From contig JASLXP010001068.1 of assembly GCA_030740295.1 (NCBI GenBank), positions 1 to 5,706 of the forward strand: a stretch of DNA of 5,706 nucleotides. Direction: 5' to 3'. A program made the position numbers and the translations under genes. Source of the DNA: Planctomycetota bacterium. Lineage in GTDB: Bacteria > Planctomycetota > PUPC01 > JACPCR01. Numbering within the stretch: position 1 is the first letter of the stretch; the number at the start of each line of letters is the position of its first letter. Below, piece by piece: positions 1-5,706 of this stretch. The notes under the pieces were generated by a model. That model had not been told where the DNA came from. It worked only from the letters and a program-made list of their open reading frames with translations, and made no database searches.

Positions 1-3000
1 GCCACAACGGCAGGACGAGCAGTCAGGCTCTGCGTGCACTCGACCGCTTCACCGGGCGGCCCGAAGGCCAGCGCGATTACAACGACCTGGCGACTTTCCT
101 CACCTGGCCGCAGCACCTCGACTGGCAATGGGCGAATCTCGGCGAGCGCATGGCGGCTTCGGTCAAGGAAGTCATGCCCGATGCTTTCAACTTCTATCTT
201 GGGCGCTGCTCGGCCCATCCGGGCTCGACGCTGTCTATGGGCTTCGGATCGCACACGGGCATGCAGGAGCATCTCGAAGCTGCGTCAGCGGTGGGCTACA
301 AAGACATGGGCGGCTTCGGCGATTTCCCGGTCTCCGGCCCTCTCGGCGGCGACGCGTACCGGGTCAACGATCGGGCGAAGGTATGGCCGATGATGTTCGG
401 AATCGGCACGGGCCCATTCGGCGCGTCCAACCTGCGCCACACCTTTTTTGCTCTCTCGCAAAAGATCGATGGCATCAGCTTCATGCAGTTCGAGAGTATC
501 CCGGACGCGGATCCGGACGATCACTTCGCCGCGCTCCAGGATATCACGAACGTCACCAGACCTTACGGCGACCTCTTCCTCGCGCTCGAAAAAGGCTACC
601 GCAAAGTCGCCATCGTTTATTCCCGCGAGGCCGACCTCCTCGCCTCCCGCAAACCCAGCCAGCCGCATCTGATCTGCGAAGCGCTCTGGACGTCCTGTCT
701 GCGTGCCGGCTTCCCGGCGGATTTCCTGACCGACGCGCAGCTCCGTGCGGACAAAGGTCTCGACTACGAACTCATCTTCATGCCGGGCATTTTCTTTAAG
801 GAAGAAGTACATCCGGATTCGATGGCCGCGCTGCAGCGACTGAAAGCCGCGGGCAAGAAGATTGTTGTCGAGCGATCCAGCCGGCTCGGCATCGACGGCA
901 TCATCCGCCTCGAATCAGACCTCGACGAAATCGACGACCGCTCAGGCGGCTCGTTCCCGAAATACCTCGACCATGATGACGAGCGCTGGTGGGACATGAC
1001 GGAAAAGACGACCGCCTTCATTCGCTCGTTCCTTTCCAAGCACCTCGAGCCCGCGGCCGAACACAACCTGCTCGCAGGCCCCGACTGGCAGCGCTGCCGG
1101 CAGGGGGAATATCTCTTCGTGCCAAACCATTCGTTTACTGGCTTCACCGGCAACCACAAGACGCTCTACCAGGCGCCCGACACGCCGACGCTCAAGTTCT
1201 CGAAGCGCCCGCCCATCTGCTACGACATGCTTGAAATGAAACGGGTCGACGCGCCGCTCAGCAGCGACGGCAAGAGCATGACCGTACAGGCCGACTTCAA
1301 GCAGTATCCCGGAAAGATTTTTGCCTTCCTGCCTGAGGAGATTGCCGGCGTTACGCTGCGTGTGCCCGAGTCGGCACAGGGCGGCACGAGTTTCAGCTAC
1401 GAAGTGTTCGCCTCCGACGCGGACGGCGAGATCATCGATGCGGGGATTCCGTTTGAGATCACGTTTACGTCGCCGGGCGGGATGACCTTGCAGCACATCT
1501 TCCGGGCAGGCACCCCCAAGTATCAGAGCACGTTCCTGCTGCCGGCCAACCTGAAGGCCGGCGCCATCAAGCTGCGTGCGCGGGAGTGGATCAGCGGCAA
1601 GTGGGCCGAGACTGAAATTCAGACGCAGCCCGGCAAACTCACCGTTGCCTCCCTCGACGAGCGCAAGGTGCGACTCTATGACGCGGATCGAGTGAAGACT
1701 TTCATGGATGAAGACGTCACCGTCTCGCCCATCGAATTCAAGAAGGAAGACCTCCTTTATCCGGGCCGGCTCGCCATCCGTGTCCGTGACGGACGGAGCA
1801 AACTCGCAGAGGATCTCCGGGCCATGCTATCGCCGGAGAGCAAGGCGCTCTTCGACCAGGCCGAGGAGGACAAAGAGCCTTCCGCGGAGCTCGCGGCCGC
1901 CGTGCTGAAGGAGTTCAACAAGTTCGTCACCGACGGACGCCTCTTCACCATCGAGCGTTTCCCGCCGGGCAGCCTGACCATTGAGGCCGGTCGCCTGGGC
2001 GAGACCGTCACCGAGCCGACGAAGTGGCCTGACCTCAACCGTCTGCTACTCGAAGAAACGTTCCACCAGGAAATTATCCGGCGCTATCCAGTTTACCTCG
2101 GCGCGGAAGAGCCGTGGGTCGCCGAGACCGCGGAGCGACTGCGCCTCGCCCTGCACAAGCGCGGCATCCGTACCCGCACCACGAAGATGGAGCCGTTCAT
2201 CCGTGCGCCCGGCATTCTCGTGACGGCAGATCAGGACGTGAATATCGACGGCACTCGGCTCTGGCGCGGCGAAGTCGTCAGGCCGGGCAAACACATCGAC
2301 GGCCCGCTCATCCTCCTCGGCCGCGACATCGGGCTCGTCCACGATCTGACTTCACAGAACCTGCTGCCCGAACCCATCTCCGAAAACTTCCCCGGCATCG
2401 GCCGTTCCATCATTTCGTGGGTGCACGAAGGGTTCTCGAACACGTACGACACGGTGGTTGTGCTTGCGATCGACAAGCACGGCCTCAACGCGGCCATCGA
2501 CAAGCTGCTGGGAAGCGCATCCCTCACTGCAACCGCAAAGGTCGCACGCATCCCGGCGGAGACGGAGCCGTTTGATGAAAACGCTTCACTCAAATCGGTG
2601 ACCGGCAAAGAGACTCAGGTGCGCCGATATGGCGAGATCCTCAAGGAAGAAAACCGCATCGAGACGTTCGATGTCGACCCGGCCACGGAGCGGGCGCTCG
2701 CCGGCACGTTCGGCTACGGGCTCAACCTTTTCTGTTTCGCGAAGGACGGTCAAGTGCTCTGGAAGAAGTTCCTGCCGGAGCACGACGTTTATTTCGTGAA
2801 GTGGATCGACGGCGGCAAGAAGGCTCTCGCCGCGACCGGGCACGGGTTCGATTTCTTTGTGCTCGACGGCAAAGACGGCAAGGTGATCAAACGTTTTGCC
2901 GCCACTGAATGGCTGACCCTGCACGCAGCGCGCGAGCATCGCATGCACGTGAAGACCACACTGAATCTCAAGCTGCGGCAGGTGCTCATCACCGGCAACT

Positions 3001-5706
3001 CCGGCATCATGGCCATGGATTACGACGGCAAGAAGATGTGGTTTTACGACCGCGCACATTATCTTATCGATTACCCGAAGGACGCCGTGCAGGGTGCGTT
3101 CGCTACTTTCGGAAAATATGTGCGCTTCGAGGAGATCGTGCCCAGCCCGGACGGCACGAAGCTCGCCTACAACGAGTTTCGCTATTTTGCTTCGACAAGA
3201 GGCTTCGGTGGCATCATCCCGCTCTGGCGTAACGAGCCGCAGATTCTGGATGCCCGCACGGGGCGCGTGCTGCTCAGGAACATTGACGATCCAGGTTCGA
3301 GTGACTTGTGGGGTATGACCTGGCCCGCGGGTTCGCCGCATCCGTGGATTCACGCCAGCAATCTTTCCGCTCCACTGCTCTATGCGAGCGGCCCGCCTCC
3401 CCCTGGGCGCGCCGGCTCCCAGCCGGCTCCGGATCCCGGCAAGTTCGGCGCTTTCGCCCCTCCCGCCAGAGCGCAGTTAAAGATTGGCGGTTACCTCAAT
3501 GCGGATCACGAATCCGCGACCCGCCTCGCAGAAAACGGCGGCCCCATCTGGGCAGTCAACGATGACGAATTCTGGGTGTCGGATTTCGATGAGACGAACG
3601 CTTCAGACACCCGCCTCTATCGCACTTCTCGCGACGGGCTCGTTCGCTGCATCGATCTGCAGAACGGCAAGACGCTCTGGAATCACCAGCTTTCCATTCG
3701 CGCCAGGCTGCAGGCCATCGGCATTACCGCTGTGCTCGCCGGCACGAGGAACGGCGAGGTCATGCGCTTCGATGAAAAGGGCGAGGTCGTCTGGAAGAAA
3801 CGGATTCGGGATCTTAACGAAGTGCCTGATTCCGATTACCCCGCCTACATCGCCAGGGCGAAGGCGCAGCTTCCTGACAACTCCCATGAGTTTTACCCCA
3901 CCGCCGAGGATACCCCGTCCGATTACGACAAAGTCCTTCGTATGGGCATCGACCAGTTGGAAAATCGCGGGTTCGAGACCGTTAAATTCTGGAAGGCGCT
4001 CAGCGGCGATGTTGTGCTCGATAGCACTGCGCACACCGGCAAGAAATCGTTGCGCCTCGGTGCCGGTCAACTCGTCACGACCGCAGTGCAGCGCAAGATC
4101 ATTCCGAACGCGACCTACCTCCTCGAATTCTTTTACAGGTCAGCGAAGGGCGCAGGCACCCTTGCCGCAGGTTCGAGCTTCGGCGGCGAGGAAAACGTTT
4201 TCACCATCTCGAACTTCAAGTGCGAACCCTCGGCCGATTGGAAGTTCGGCCGCGTGGCGGTGAAGTCCATGGCCGATACCAAGTCCATCGAGGTTGGCTT
4301 CGAGGCTTCTGGCGGCGAGATCCTGGTCGATACCGTTCGCTTCCGGCCCGTGCGTTTTCCTTCGGCCAACCTGCTGTTTAATACGGAGCTGCACAAGATT
4401 GCGCCGACGCATCCGGAAGACTTCCGCATCAAATACAACCGCATCCCCGGCGAGCTCAAGAATCGCCTGCTCAGCGACAGCTCGGTCACCACGTTCCTGC
4501 AGTGCACCCCGCTCGGAGCGCTGGTGTTTTTGCAGGAGCCCGGATTCCTCTTCAACGGGCGCCTCGACGACCTGACGCCGATGTGGACGTTCCGCCCCGA
4601 CCCCATCGGTTTTGCCGTCGTGCTCAAGAAGCCGGCCTTTGTTTCGCACCTCGTGATTTACCTCAACAACACCGCGCCGGACATGGTCTATCGGCAGATT
4701 TCGATTCTCGCGAACGACATGGAAAACAAAGTGCCGCAGACCGTCGGGTTTGTGCGGGGCAACAAGCGTCGCTTCATCGTCGTCCATCTGCCGGAGACGG
4801 TTTTCACAGACAACCTGAAGGTTCTGCCCGGCCATCAACGCGCTCAGCGTGATTCGATAACCGAGATCGAAGTCTACGGACCGGTCGGCGGCCCGGACAC
4901 GCTCACCAACAAAAAGTTCACCGACGACCCGCTTGCCACGCCGATGTTCATGGGCAATCCCGCGCACGTGCCCGTGACGCTTCCCGACGACCTCGTCGGC
5001 AAATACAAAATGGCGCAGCAAATGCACCATCAATACGCGCCCGCCCGCCACAGCCAGATAACCGTCATCAATGAAGTCCTGTCCTTCGCCCGTGCGAGAG
5101 GGACGTTCGAGCGAATGGCGCTCACCAAAGAAAAGCAAAAAGAGTTGAGCAAGGAAGCCGCCGACCGACGTAAGGCCGGCGAGAAACAACCGCTCATTGG
5201 CTGGCGCACAAGCACGGTCACCCCGCTGACCACTCCCGCCCGCTTCGCCGGACGCCTCATTGCCGGCAGTGCGGATTACAAAATGCACGCCACCGCGGAC
5301 AACGGCACCCACATTTGGGCCTTCGAGACCGGCGGCCGCGTTTACTCTTCGCCCGCGCCGGACGGCGACGAAGTTTACTTTGGCTCCGACGACGGCCACC
5401 TCTACAAGGTCGATATCGATTCCGGAATTCTCATCTGGGAATTCAAGACCGCCGACCGCGTCCGCAGCTCGCCCGCGCTCGATAAAAACTACGTTTACTT
5501 CGCCTCCTGGGACGGACACGCATACGCCGTCAATAAGGTGCGCGGCACGCAGGTCTGGAAGACGCCCATCGCCAAGTTCACCCGCAGCTCACCCGCCCTC
5601 TACAAAGGCCGCCTCTACATCGGCGACGAAGAAGGCAACCTGCACTGCCTGAACGCGGCCAACGGCAAGCCGTTCTGGAAAGTCAGCATCGCCAGCGACG
5701 CGCCCA
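1..5706 (+). CDS. Giant multidomain protein: GH42-like region, Ig-like, two beta-propellers (C-terminal one PQQ-type), CBM- and F5/8-like modules; partial at both ends
   Basis: One frame is open across the entire window: first complete codon at base 3, last at 5703, 1,901 codons without a stop. No start or stop codon of the gene is inside, so it is truncated at both ends by the window, not by mutation. The frame is unbroken, codons prefer G or C in third position, and the translation shows recognisable folds from end to end, which identifies it as the real gene. Domains in order: TIM-barrel end, GH42 trimerisation-like Rossmann domain, Ig-like sandwich, unassigned alpha/beta domain, beta-propeller, CBM4/9-like jelly roll, F5/8-like domain, PQQ-type propeller. 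Only ten cysteines occur, there is no CxxCH haem motif and no evident membrane helix. This fits an exported soluble or surface protein, but the signal peptide would lie upstream and cannot be seen. Function is inferred as glycan binding or processing; substrate unknown. No neighbouring genes are visible. Confidence 0.96.
3..590 (+). other. Domain: C-terminal part of a TIM-barrel, glycoside-hydrolase-like (GH42-like)
   Basis: Residues 1-196. Alternating strands and helices resemble the last strands of a GH-A-type barrel: DAFNFYLGR (60-68), the GYKDMGGFGDFPVSG stretch (98-112), VWPMMFGIGTGPFG (127-140), and KIDGISFMQFESI (154-166). The last looks like the final strand of GH42 enzymes, where a 'gADG...F' pattern precedes the trimerisation domain. 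The segment directly abuts such a domain, which supports the assignment. The N-terminal half of the barrel, where the acid/base glutamate would be, lies before the window. At the segment I align with the nucleophile strand (127-140) there is no glutamate; E164 follows on the next strand. Either the alignment is off, the family uses another residue, or the barrel is inactive. The family call is by pattern, without a search. Confidence 0.6.
591..932 (+). other. Domain: Rossmann/GATase-like, resembling the GH42 trimerisation domain
   Basis: Residues 197-310. The order is strand KVAIVYSRE (201-209), a helix LICEALWTSCLRAG (223-236), DFLTDAQL (240-247), strand YELIFMPGIFF (255-265), a helix SMAALQRLKAAG (273-284), and strand KKIVVERSS (285-293). 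This is the beta/alpha/beta pattern of the flavodoxin/class I glutamine-amidotransferase-like fold following the barrel in GH42 beta-galactosidases and many related proteins. In that fold the 'DLIFMPG' strand often leads to a nucleophile Cys in true amidotransferases; here GIFF follows, so no amidotransferase chemistry is expected. In known GH42 enzymes this domain mediates oligomerisation and closes the active site; the same role is inferred here. Confidence 0.65.
933..1307 (+). other. Connector: acidic helical segment then beta-rich region after the Rossmann domain
   Basis: Residues 311-435. An acidic stretch with many Asp and Glu (304-334) is followed by a helix TAFIRSFLSKHLEP (337-350), then strands GEYLFVPNHSFTG (368-380) and PPICYDMLEMKRV (403-415). 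The 'YLFVPNHS' strand resembles the 'yLfv.N' strand opening the small beta domain that follows the trimerisation domain in glycosidase-like proteins. 'CYDMLEMKRV' followed by a stretch ending 'KIFAFLPEEI' recalls a widespread bacterial arrangement in which a small beta domain leads into an Ig-like module. No catalytic role is apparent. Confidence 0.4.
1308..1667 (+). other. Domain: Ig-like / macroglobulin-type beta-sandwich
   Basis: Residues 436-555. Starts at PGKIFAFLPEEIAGVTLRVP (436-455) and continues with alternating strands TSFSYEVFASDADGEIIDA (462-480), GIPFEITFTSPGG (481-493), YQSTFLLPANLKAGAIKL (507-524) and REWISGKWAETEIQ (527-540). The pattern 'G..f.y.v...d.dG..i.....f.i....P.G......r.g...y.stF.lP.n...G...l...e...G..aet.i' is typical of extracellular Ig-like or MG2-like modules used as spacers or interaction surfaces. 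It follows the glycosidase-like region as it does in other large exported bacterial proteins. Boundaries are approximate. Confidence 0.55.
1668..2063 (+). other. Charged, partly helical segment, no recognised family
   Basis: Residues 556-687. It begins VRLYDADRVKTFMDEDVTVS (556-575) and contains a strongly charged helical stretch around 599-642, rich in Glu, Lys and Ala, then a short strand region RLFTIERFPPGSLTIEAG (646-663). I do not recognise it. It separates the Ig-like module from the alpha/beta domain and may be a rigid helical spacer or small helical domain. Composition and third-position GC match the rest of the gene, so nothing marks it as foreign. Confidence 0.35.
2064..2515 (+). 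other. Domain: unassigned alpha/beta (Rossmann-like) domain
   Basis: Residues 688-837. Order: RYPVYLGAEE (694-703), an amphipathic helix WVAETAERLRLALHKRG (705-721), strand IRTRTTKM (722-729), APGILVTADQ (735-744), strand GPLILLGRDIGLVHDL (767-782), a loop with PGIGRSIISWV (797-807), strand YDTVVVLAIDKHG (815-827), and a final helix LNAAIDKLLG (828-837). A helix-strand pair, then 'pliLlG', a glycine-rich loop, 'vvvlaid..Gl..Ai..Ll' is a pattern seen in small Rossmann-like domains of large secreted or S-layer-type bacterial and archaeal proteins, where it appears non-catalytic. I cannot name a Pfam family with confidence. No nucleotide-binding GxGxxG motif is evident. Confidence 0.45.
3391..3475 (+). 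repeat. In-frame, very GC-rich palindromic insert encoding a Pro/Gly/Ala-rich loop
   Basis: Between two propeller blades the protein changes to a low-complexity stretch, residues about 1130-1157, starting PPPPGRAGSQPAPDPG and ending APPARAQ. Of the 40 bases at 3391-3430, 35 are G or C, well above the gene average. The stretch holds a perfect hairpin (3411-3427) and overlapping palindromes (GGCGCGCC at 3406-3413; AGCCGGCT at 3421-3428). The reading frame is kept, and ordered blade sequence resumes at LKIGGYL (1159-1165). The look is that of a short palindromic repeat landing inside a gene without breaking it, or of a natural linker in a GC-rich genome. The leucine codon just after it (3477-3479) is TTA, the only TTA I found in the frame. 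Confidence 0.45.
3411..3427. repeat. Perfect hairpin, 7-bp stem with CCC loop, inside the coding sequence
   Basis: GCCGGCT (3411-3417), CCC (3418-3420) and AGCCGGC (3421-3427) form a perfect inverted repeat with a three-base loop. An alternative five-base stem pairs CTGGG (3403-3407) with CCCAG (3418-3422). There is no following run of T, and the frame reads on without a stop, so this is not an intrinsic terminator. It encodes the AGSQPA part of the Pro/Gly-rich loop. It resembles the core of REP-type palindromic repeats, but a family cannot be named from one copy. Confidence 0.7.
3957..4358 (+). other. Domain: CBM4/9-like carbohydrate-binding jelly roll
   Basis: Residues 1319-1452. Opens with LENRGFETVKFWK (1319-1331), matching the 'l.N.GFE.....W' start of CBM4/9-type modules, then DSTAHTGKKSLRLG (1340-1353), matching 'd...HsGkkSLrl'. 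Further strands are QRKIIPNATYLLEFFYRS (1363-1380), where 'i.pnttY.lsf..rs' is the usual third motif, then DWKFGRVAVKS (1412-1422), TKSIEVGFEASGGEILVDTVRFRP (1426-1449), matching the closing 'v.l.......i.vDdv.f'. All landmarks occur in the proper order and at the normal length of about 135 residues. The fold is well supported; whether it binds sugar is inference, since surface aromatics cannot be judged without a model. Confidence 0.72.
4368..4886 (+). other. Domain: F5/8 type C (discoidin)-like galactose-binding fold
   Basis: Residues 1456-1628. The core reads LDDLTPMWTFRP (1521-1532), GFAVVLKKPAFVSHLVIYLNNT (1536-1557), RQISILANDMENK (1564-1576), RFIVVHLPETVFTDNLKVLP (1590-1609) and SITEIEVYGPVGG (1618-1630). 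This is the strand order of discoidin-like domains: a tryptophan after 'LdD', a 'v..l.iy.n' strand, the '..i.i...d' strand, an 'r.i.v.lp....t..lkv' strand and the closing 'i.EIevyG'. The preceding 70 residues (1456-1520) form an extra lead-in of uncertain fold. Such domains bind glycans or polar lipid surfaces in many exported proteins; together with the preceding jelly roll it suggests attachment to a polysaccharide or cell-surface target. Confidence 0.65.
4887..5192 (+). other. Charged linker, partly helical, between the F5/8-like domain and the second propeller
   Basis: Residues 1629-1730. Contains a Pro/Asp-rich section (1640-1664), a His/Gln-rich patch KYKMAQQMHHQYAPARH (1667-1683), and a Lys/Glu-rich helical stretch TKEKQKELSKEAADRRKAGE (1708-1727). 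No family recognised. It probably spaces the propeller from the binding modules; the lysine/glutamate run would form an exposed single helix. Confidence 0.4.
5193..5705 (+). other. Domain: PQQ-type (BamB/quinoprotein-like) beta-propeller, cut by the window end
   Basis: Residues 1731-1901. It opens with WRTSTVTPLTTPARFAGRLIAGSADYKMHA (tryptophan at 1734), then three clear repeats of the PQQ_2 type, each made of 'v.SSPAl....vYfgs.dG.lY..d...G...W': SSPAP at 1782, SSPAL at 1822 and 1862; DG or EG at 1797, 1837 and 1877; tryptophans at 1772, 1812, 1852 and 1892. The domain continues past the window, so blade number is unknown. Members of this fold include PQQ-dependent dehydrogenases and the non-enzymatic BamB. 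No calcium or PQQ ligands can be assigned here, and the dehydrogenase c-type haem motif is absent, so a structural or binding role is more likely than oxidation. Confidence 0.8.
5316..5706 (+). repeat. Tandem coding repeat with exact 120-base period (propeller blades)
   Basis: The TGG codons at 5316, 5436, 5556 and 5676 are exactly 120 bases apart, and the SSPA tetrapeptide recurs at residues 1782, 1822 and 1862 with the same 40-residue step. At base level the 15-mers starting at 5463 and 5583 (agctcgcccgcgctc and agctcacccgccctc) differ at two positions, both at third codon positions. The equal spacing means no loop has gained or lost residues between these blades. The last unit is cut by the window end. 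Confidence 0.8.

Larger units (their letters stand above)
2688..3827 (+). other. Domain: first beta-propeller (PQQ/WD-like blades), interrupted by a Pro/Gly-rich insert
   Basis: Residues about 896-1275. Blade signatures: LNLFCFAKDGQVLWKKF (907-923), FFVLDGKDGKVIKRF (951-965), QVLITGNSGIMAMDYDGKKMWFY (993-1015), SPDGTKLAYNEF (1048-1059), PQILDARTGRVLL (1079-1091), and near the end DGLVRCIDLQNGKTLWNHQL (1211-1230) and GTRNGEVMRFDEKGEVVWKK (1247-1266). The recurring 'G.....D..G...W' pattern with tryptophans at 920, 1013, 1226 and 1264 is that of PQQ-like or WD-like propellers; the SPDGTKLAYN blade looks like WD40/TolB types. About seven blades are plausible from the length of some 380 residues, but I could not delimit each one. 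A low-complexity segment at 1130-1157 sits in a loop between blades. Such propellers serve mostly as interaction platforms; no cofactor-binding residues can be assigned. Confidence 0.6.

Noticed and set aside
128..799. Plus-strand open frame of 223 codons
   Set aside because: It is in another frame over the barrel and Rossmann-like coding sequence. Its translation is Arg/Pro/Gly-rich without motifs, whereas the sense frame shows clear folds.
2865..2882. Nine-base tandem duplication (gacggcaaa/gacggcaag) in the first propeller
   Set aside because: It encodes DGKDGK in a blade turn where DG-rich sequence is expected; too short to be meaningful.
2586..3353. Minus-strand open frame of 255 codons
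   Set aside because: It is opposite the first propeller, with no recognisable domain and no independent context; a shadow of the sense frame.
3403..3430. Intrinsic terminator at the hairpin
   Set aside because: There is no T-run after the stem, and the reading frame continues through it for over 700 codons.
3391..3475. Gene boundary or fusion of two genes at the low-complexity segment
   Set aside because: The frame is unbroken, there is no stop, no ribosome binding site with a start, and propeller-like sequence is found on both sides.
3484..4263. Plus-strand open frame of 259 codons
   Set aside because: It overlaps the end of the first propeller and the CBM-like domain in the wrong frame. 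Composition is Ser/Arg/Pro/Thr-rich, typical of an out-of-frame reading.
4140..5519. Long antisense open frame of 459 codons on the minus strand
   Set aside because: It lies wholly opposite the F5/8-like, linker and PQQ-type coding sequence. Its translation is Arg/Val/Gly/Glu-rich with no recognisable motif, as expected when a GC-rich gene with few A/T third positions suppresses antisense stops.
5193..5705. PQQ-dependent dehydrogenase enzyme
   Set aside because: The repeat type fits, but no CxxCH haem motif or assignable PQQ and calcium ligands are visible, and the same repeats occur in non-enzymatic proteins such as BamB.

Overview
The whole 5,706-base window lies inside one protein-coding gene on the plus strand. 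Reading from base 3, the frame runs for 1,901 complete codons without a stop. Neither the start nor the stop codon is present, so the real protein is longer than 1,901 residues at both ends. There is no intergenic space, RNA gene, promoter, ribosome binding site, terminator, CRISPR array or mobile-element gene. The many other open frames on both strands are shadows of this gene.

The sequence is GC-rich (roughly 60% by eye, not computed), with strong G/C preference at third codon positions. A very large, cysteine-poor modular protein combining a glycosidase-like front end, jelly-roll carbohydrate-binding-type modules and PQQ-type beta-propellers suggests a free-living bacterium of the Planctomycetota/Verrucomicrobiota/Lentisphaerota type or a similar uncultured lineage. 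This is inference from architecture, since no phylogenetic marker is present.

Layout in residues of the frame (residue n starts at base 3n): 1-196, the C-terminal part of a TIM-barrel glycoside-hydrolase-like domain; 197-310, a Rossmann/GATase-like domain resembling the trimerisation domain of GH42 beta-galactosidases; 311-435, a helical then beta-rich connector; 436-555, an Ig-like beta-sandwich; 556-687, a charged, partly helical stretch with no recognised family; 688-837, an unassigned alpha/beta domain; about 896-1275, a first beta-propeller, interrupted at about 1130-1157 by a proline/glycine-rich segment encoded by palindromic, very GC-rich DNA; 1319-1452, a CBM4/9-like jelly roll; 1456-1628, an F5/8 (discoidin)-like galactose-binding fold; 1629-1730, a charged linker; 1731 to the window end, a second PQQ-type propeller with an exact 40-residue repeat period.

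Taken together the modules suggest an exported protein that binds, and perhaps processes, glycans or glycan-bearing surfaces. The catalytic status of the glycosidase-like part is doubtful from what is visible. The main points for a second look are the size and module order of the protein, the in-frame palindromic insertion, the missing obvious nucleophile, and the unassigned alpha/beta domain.
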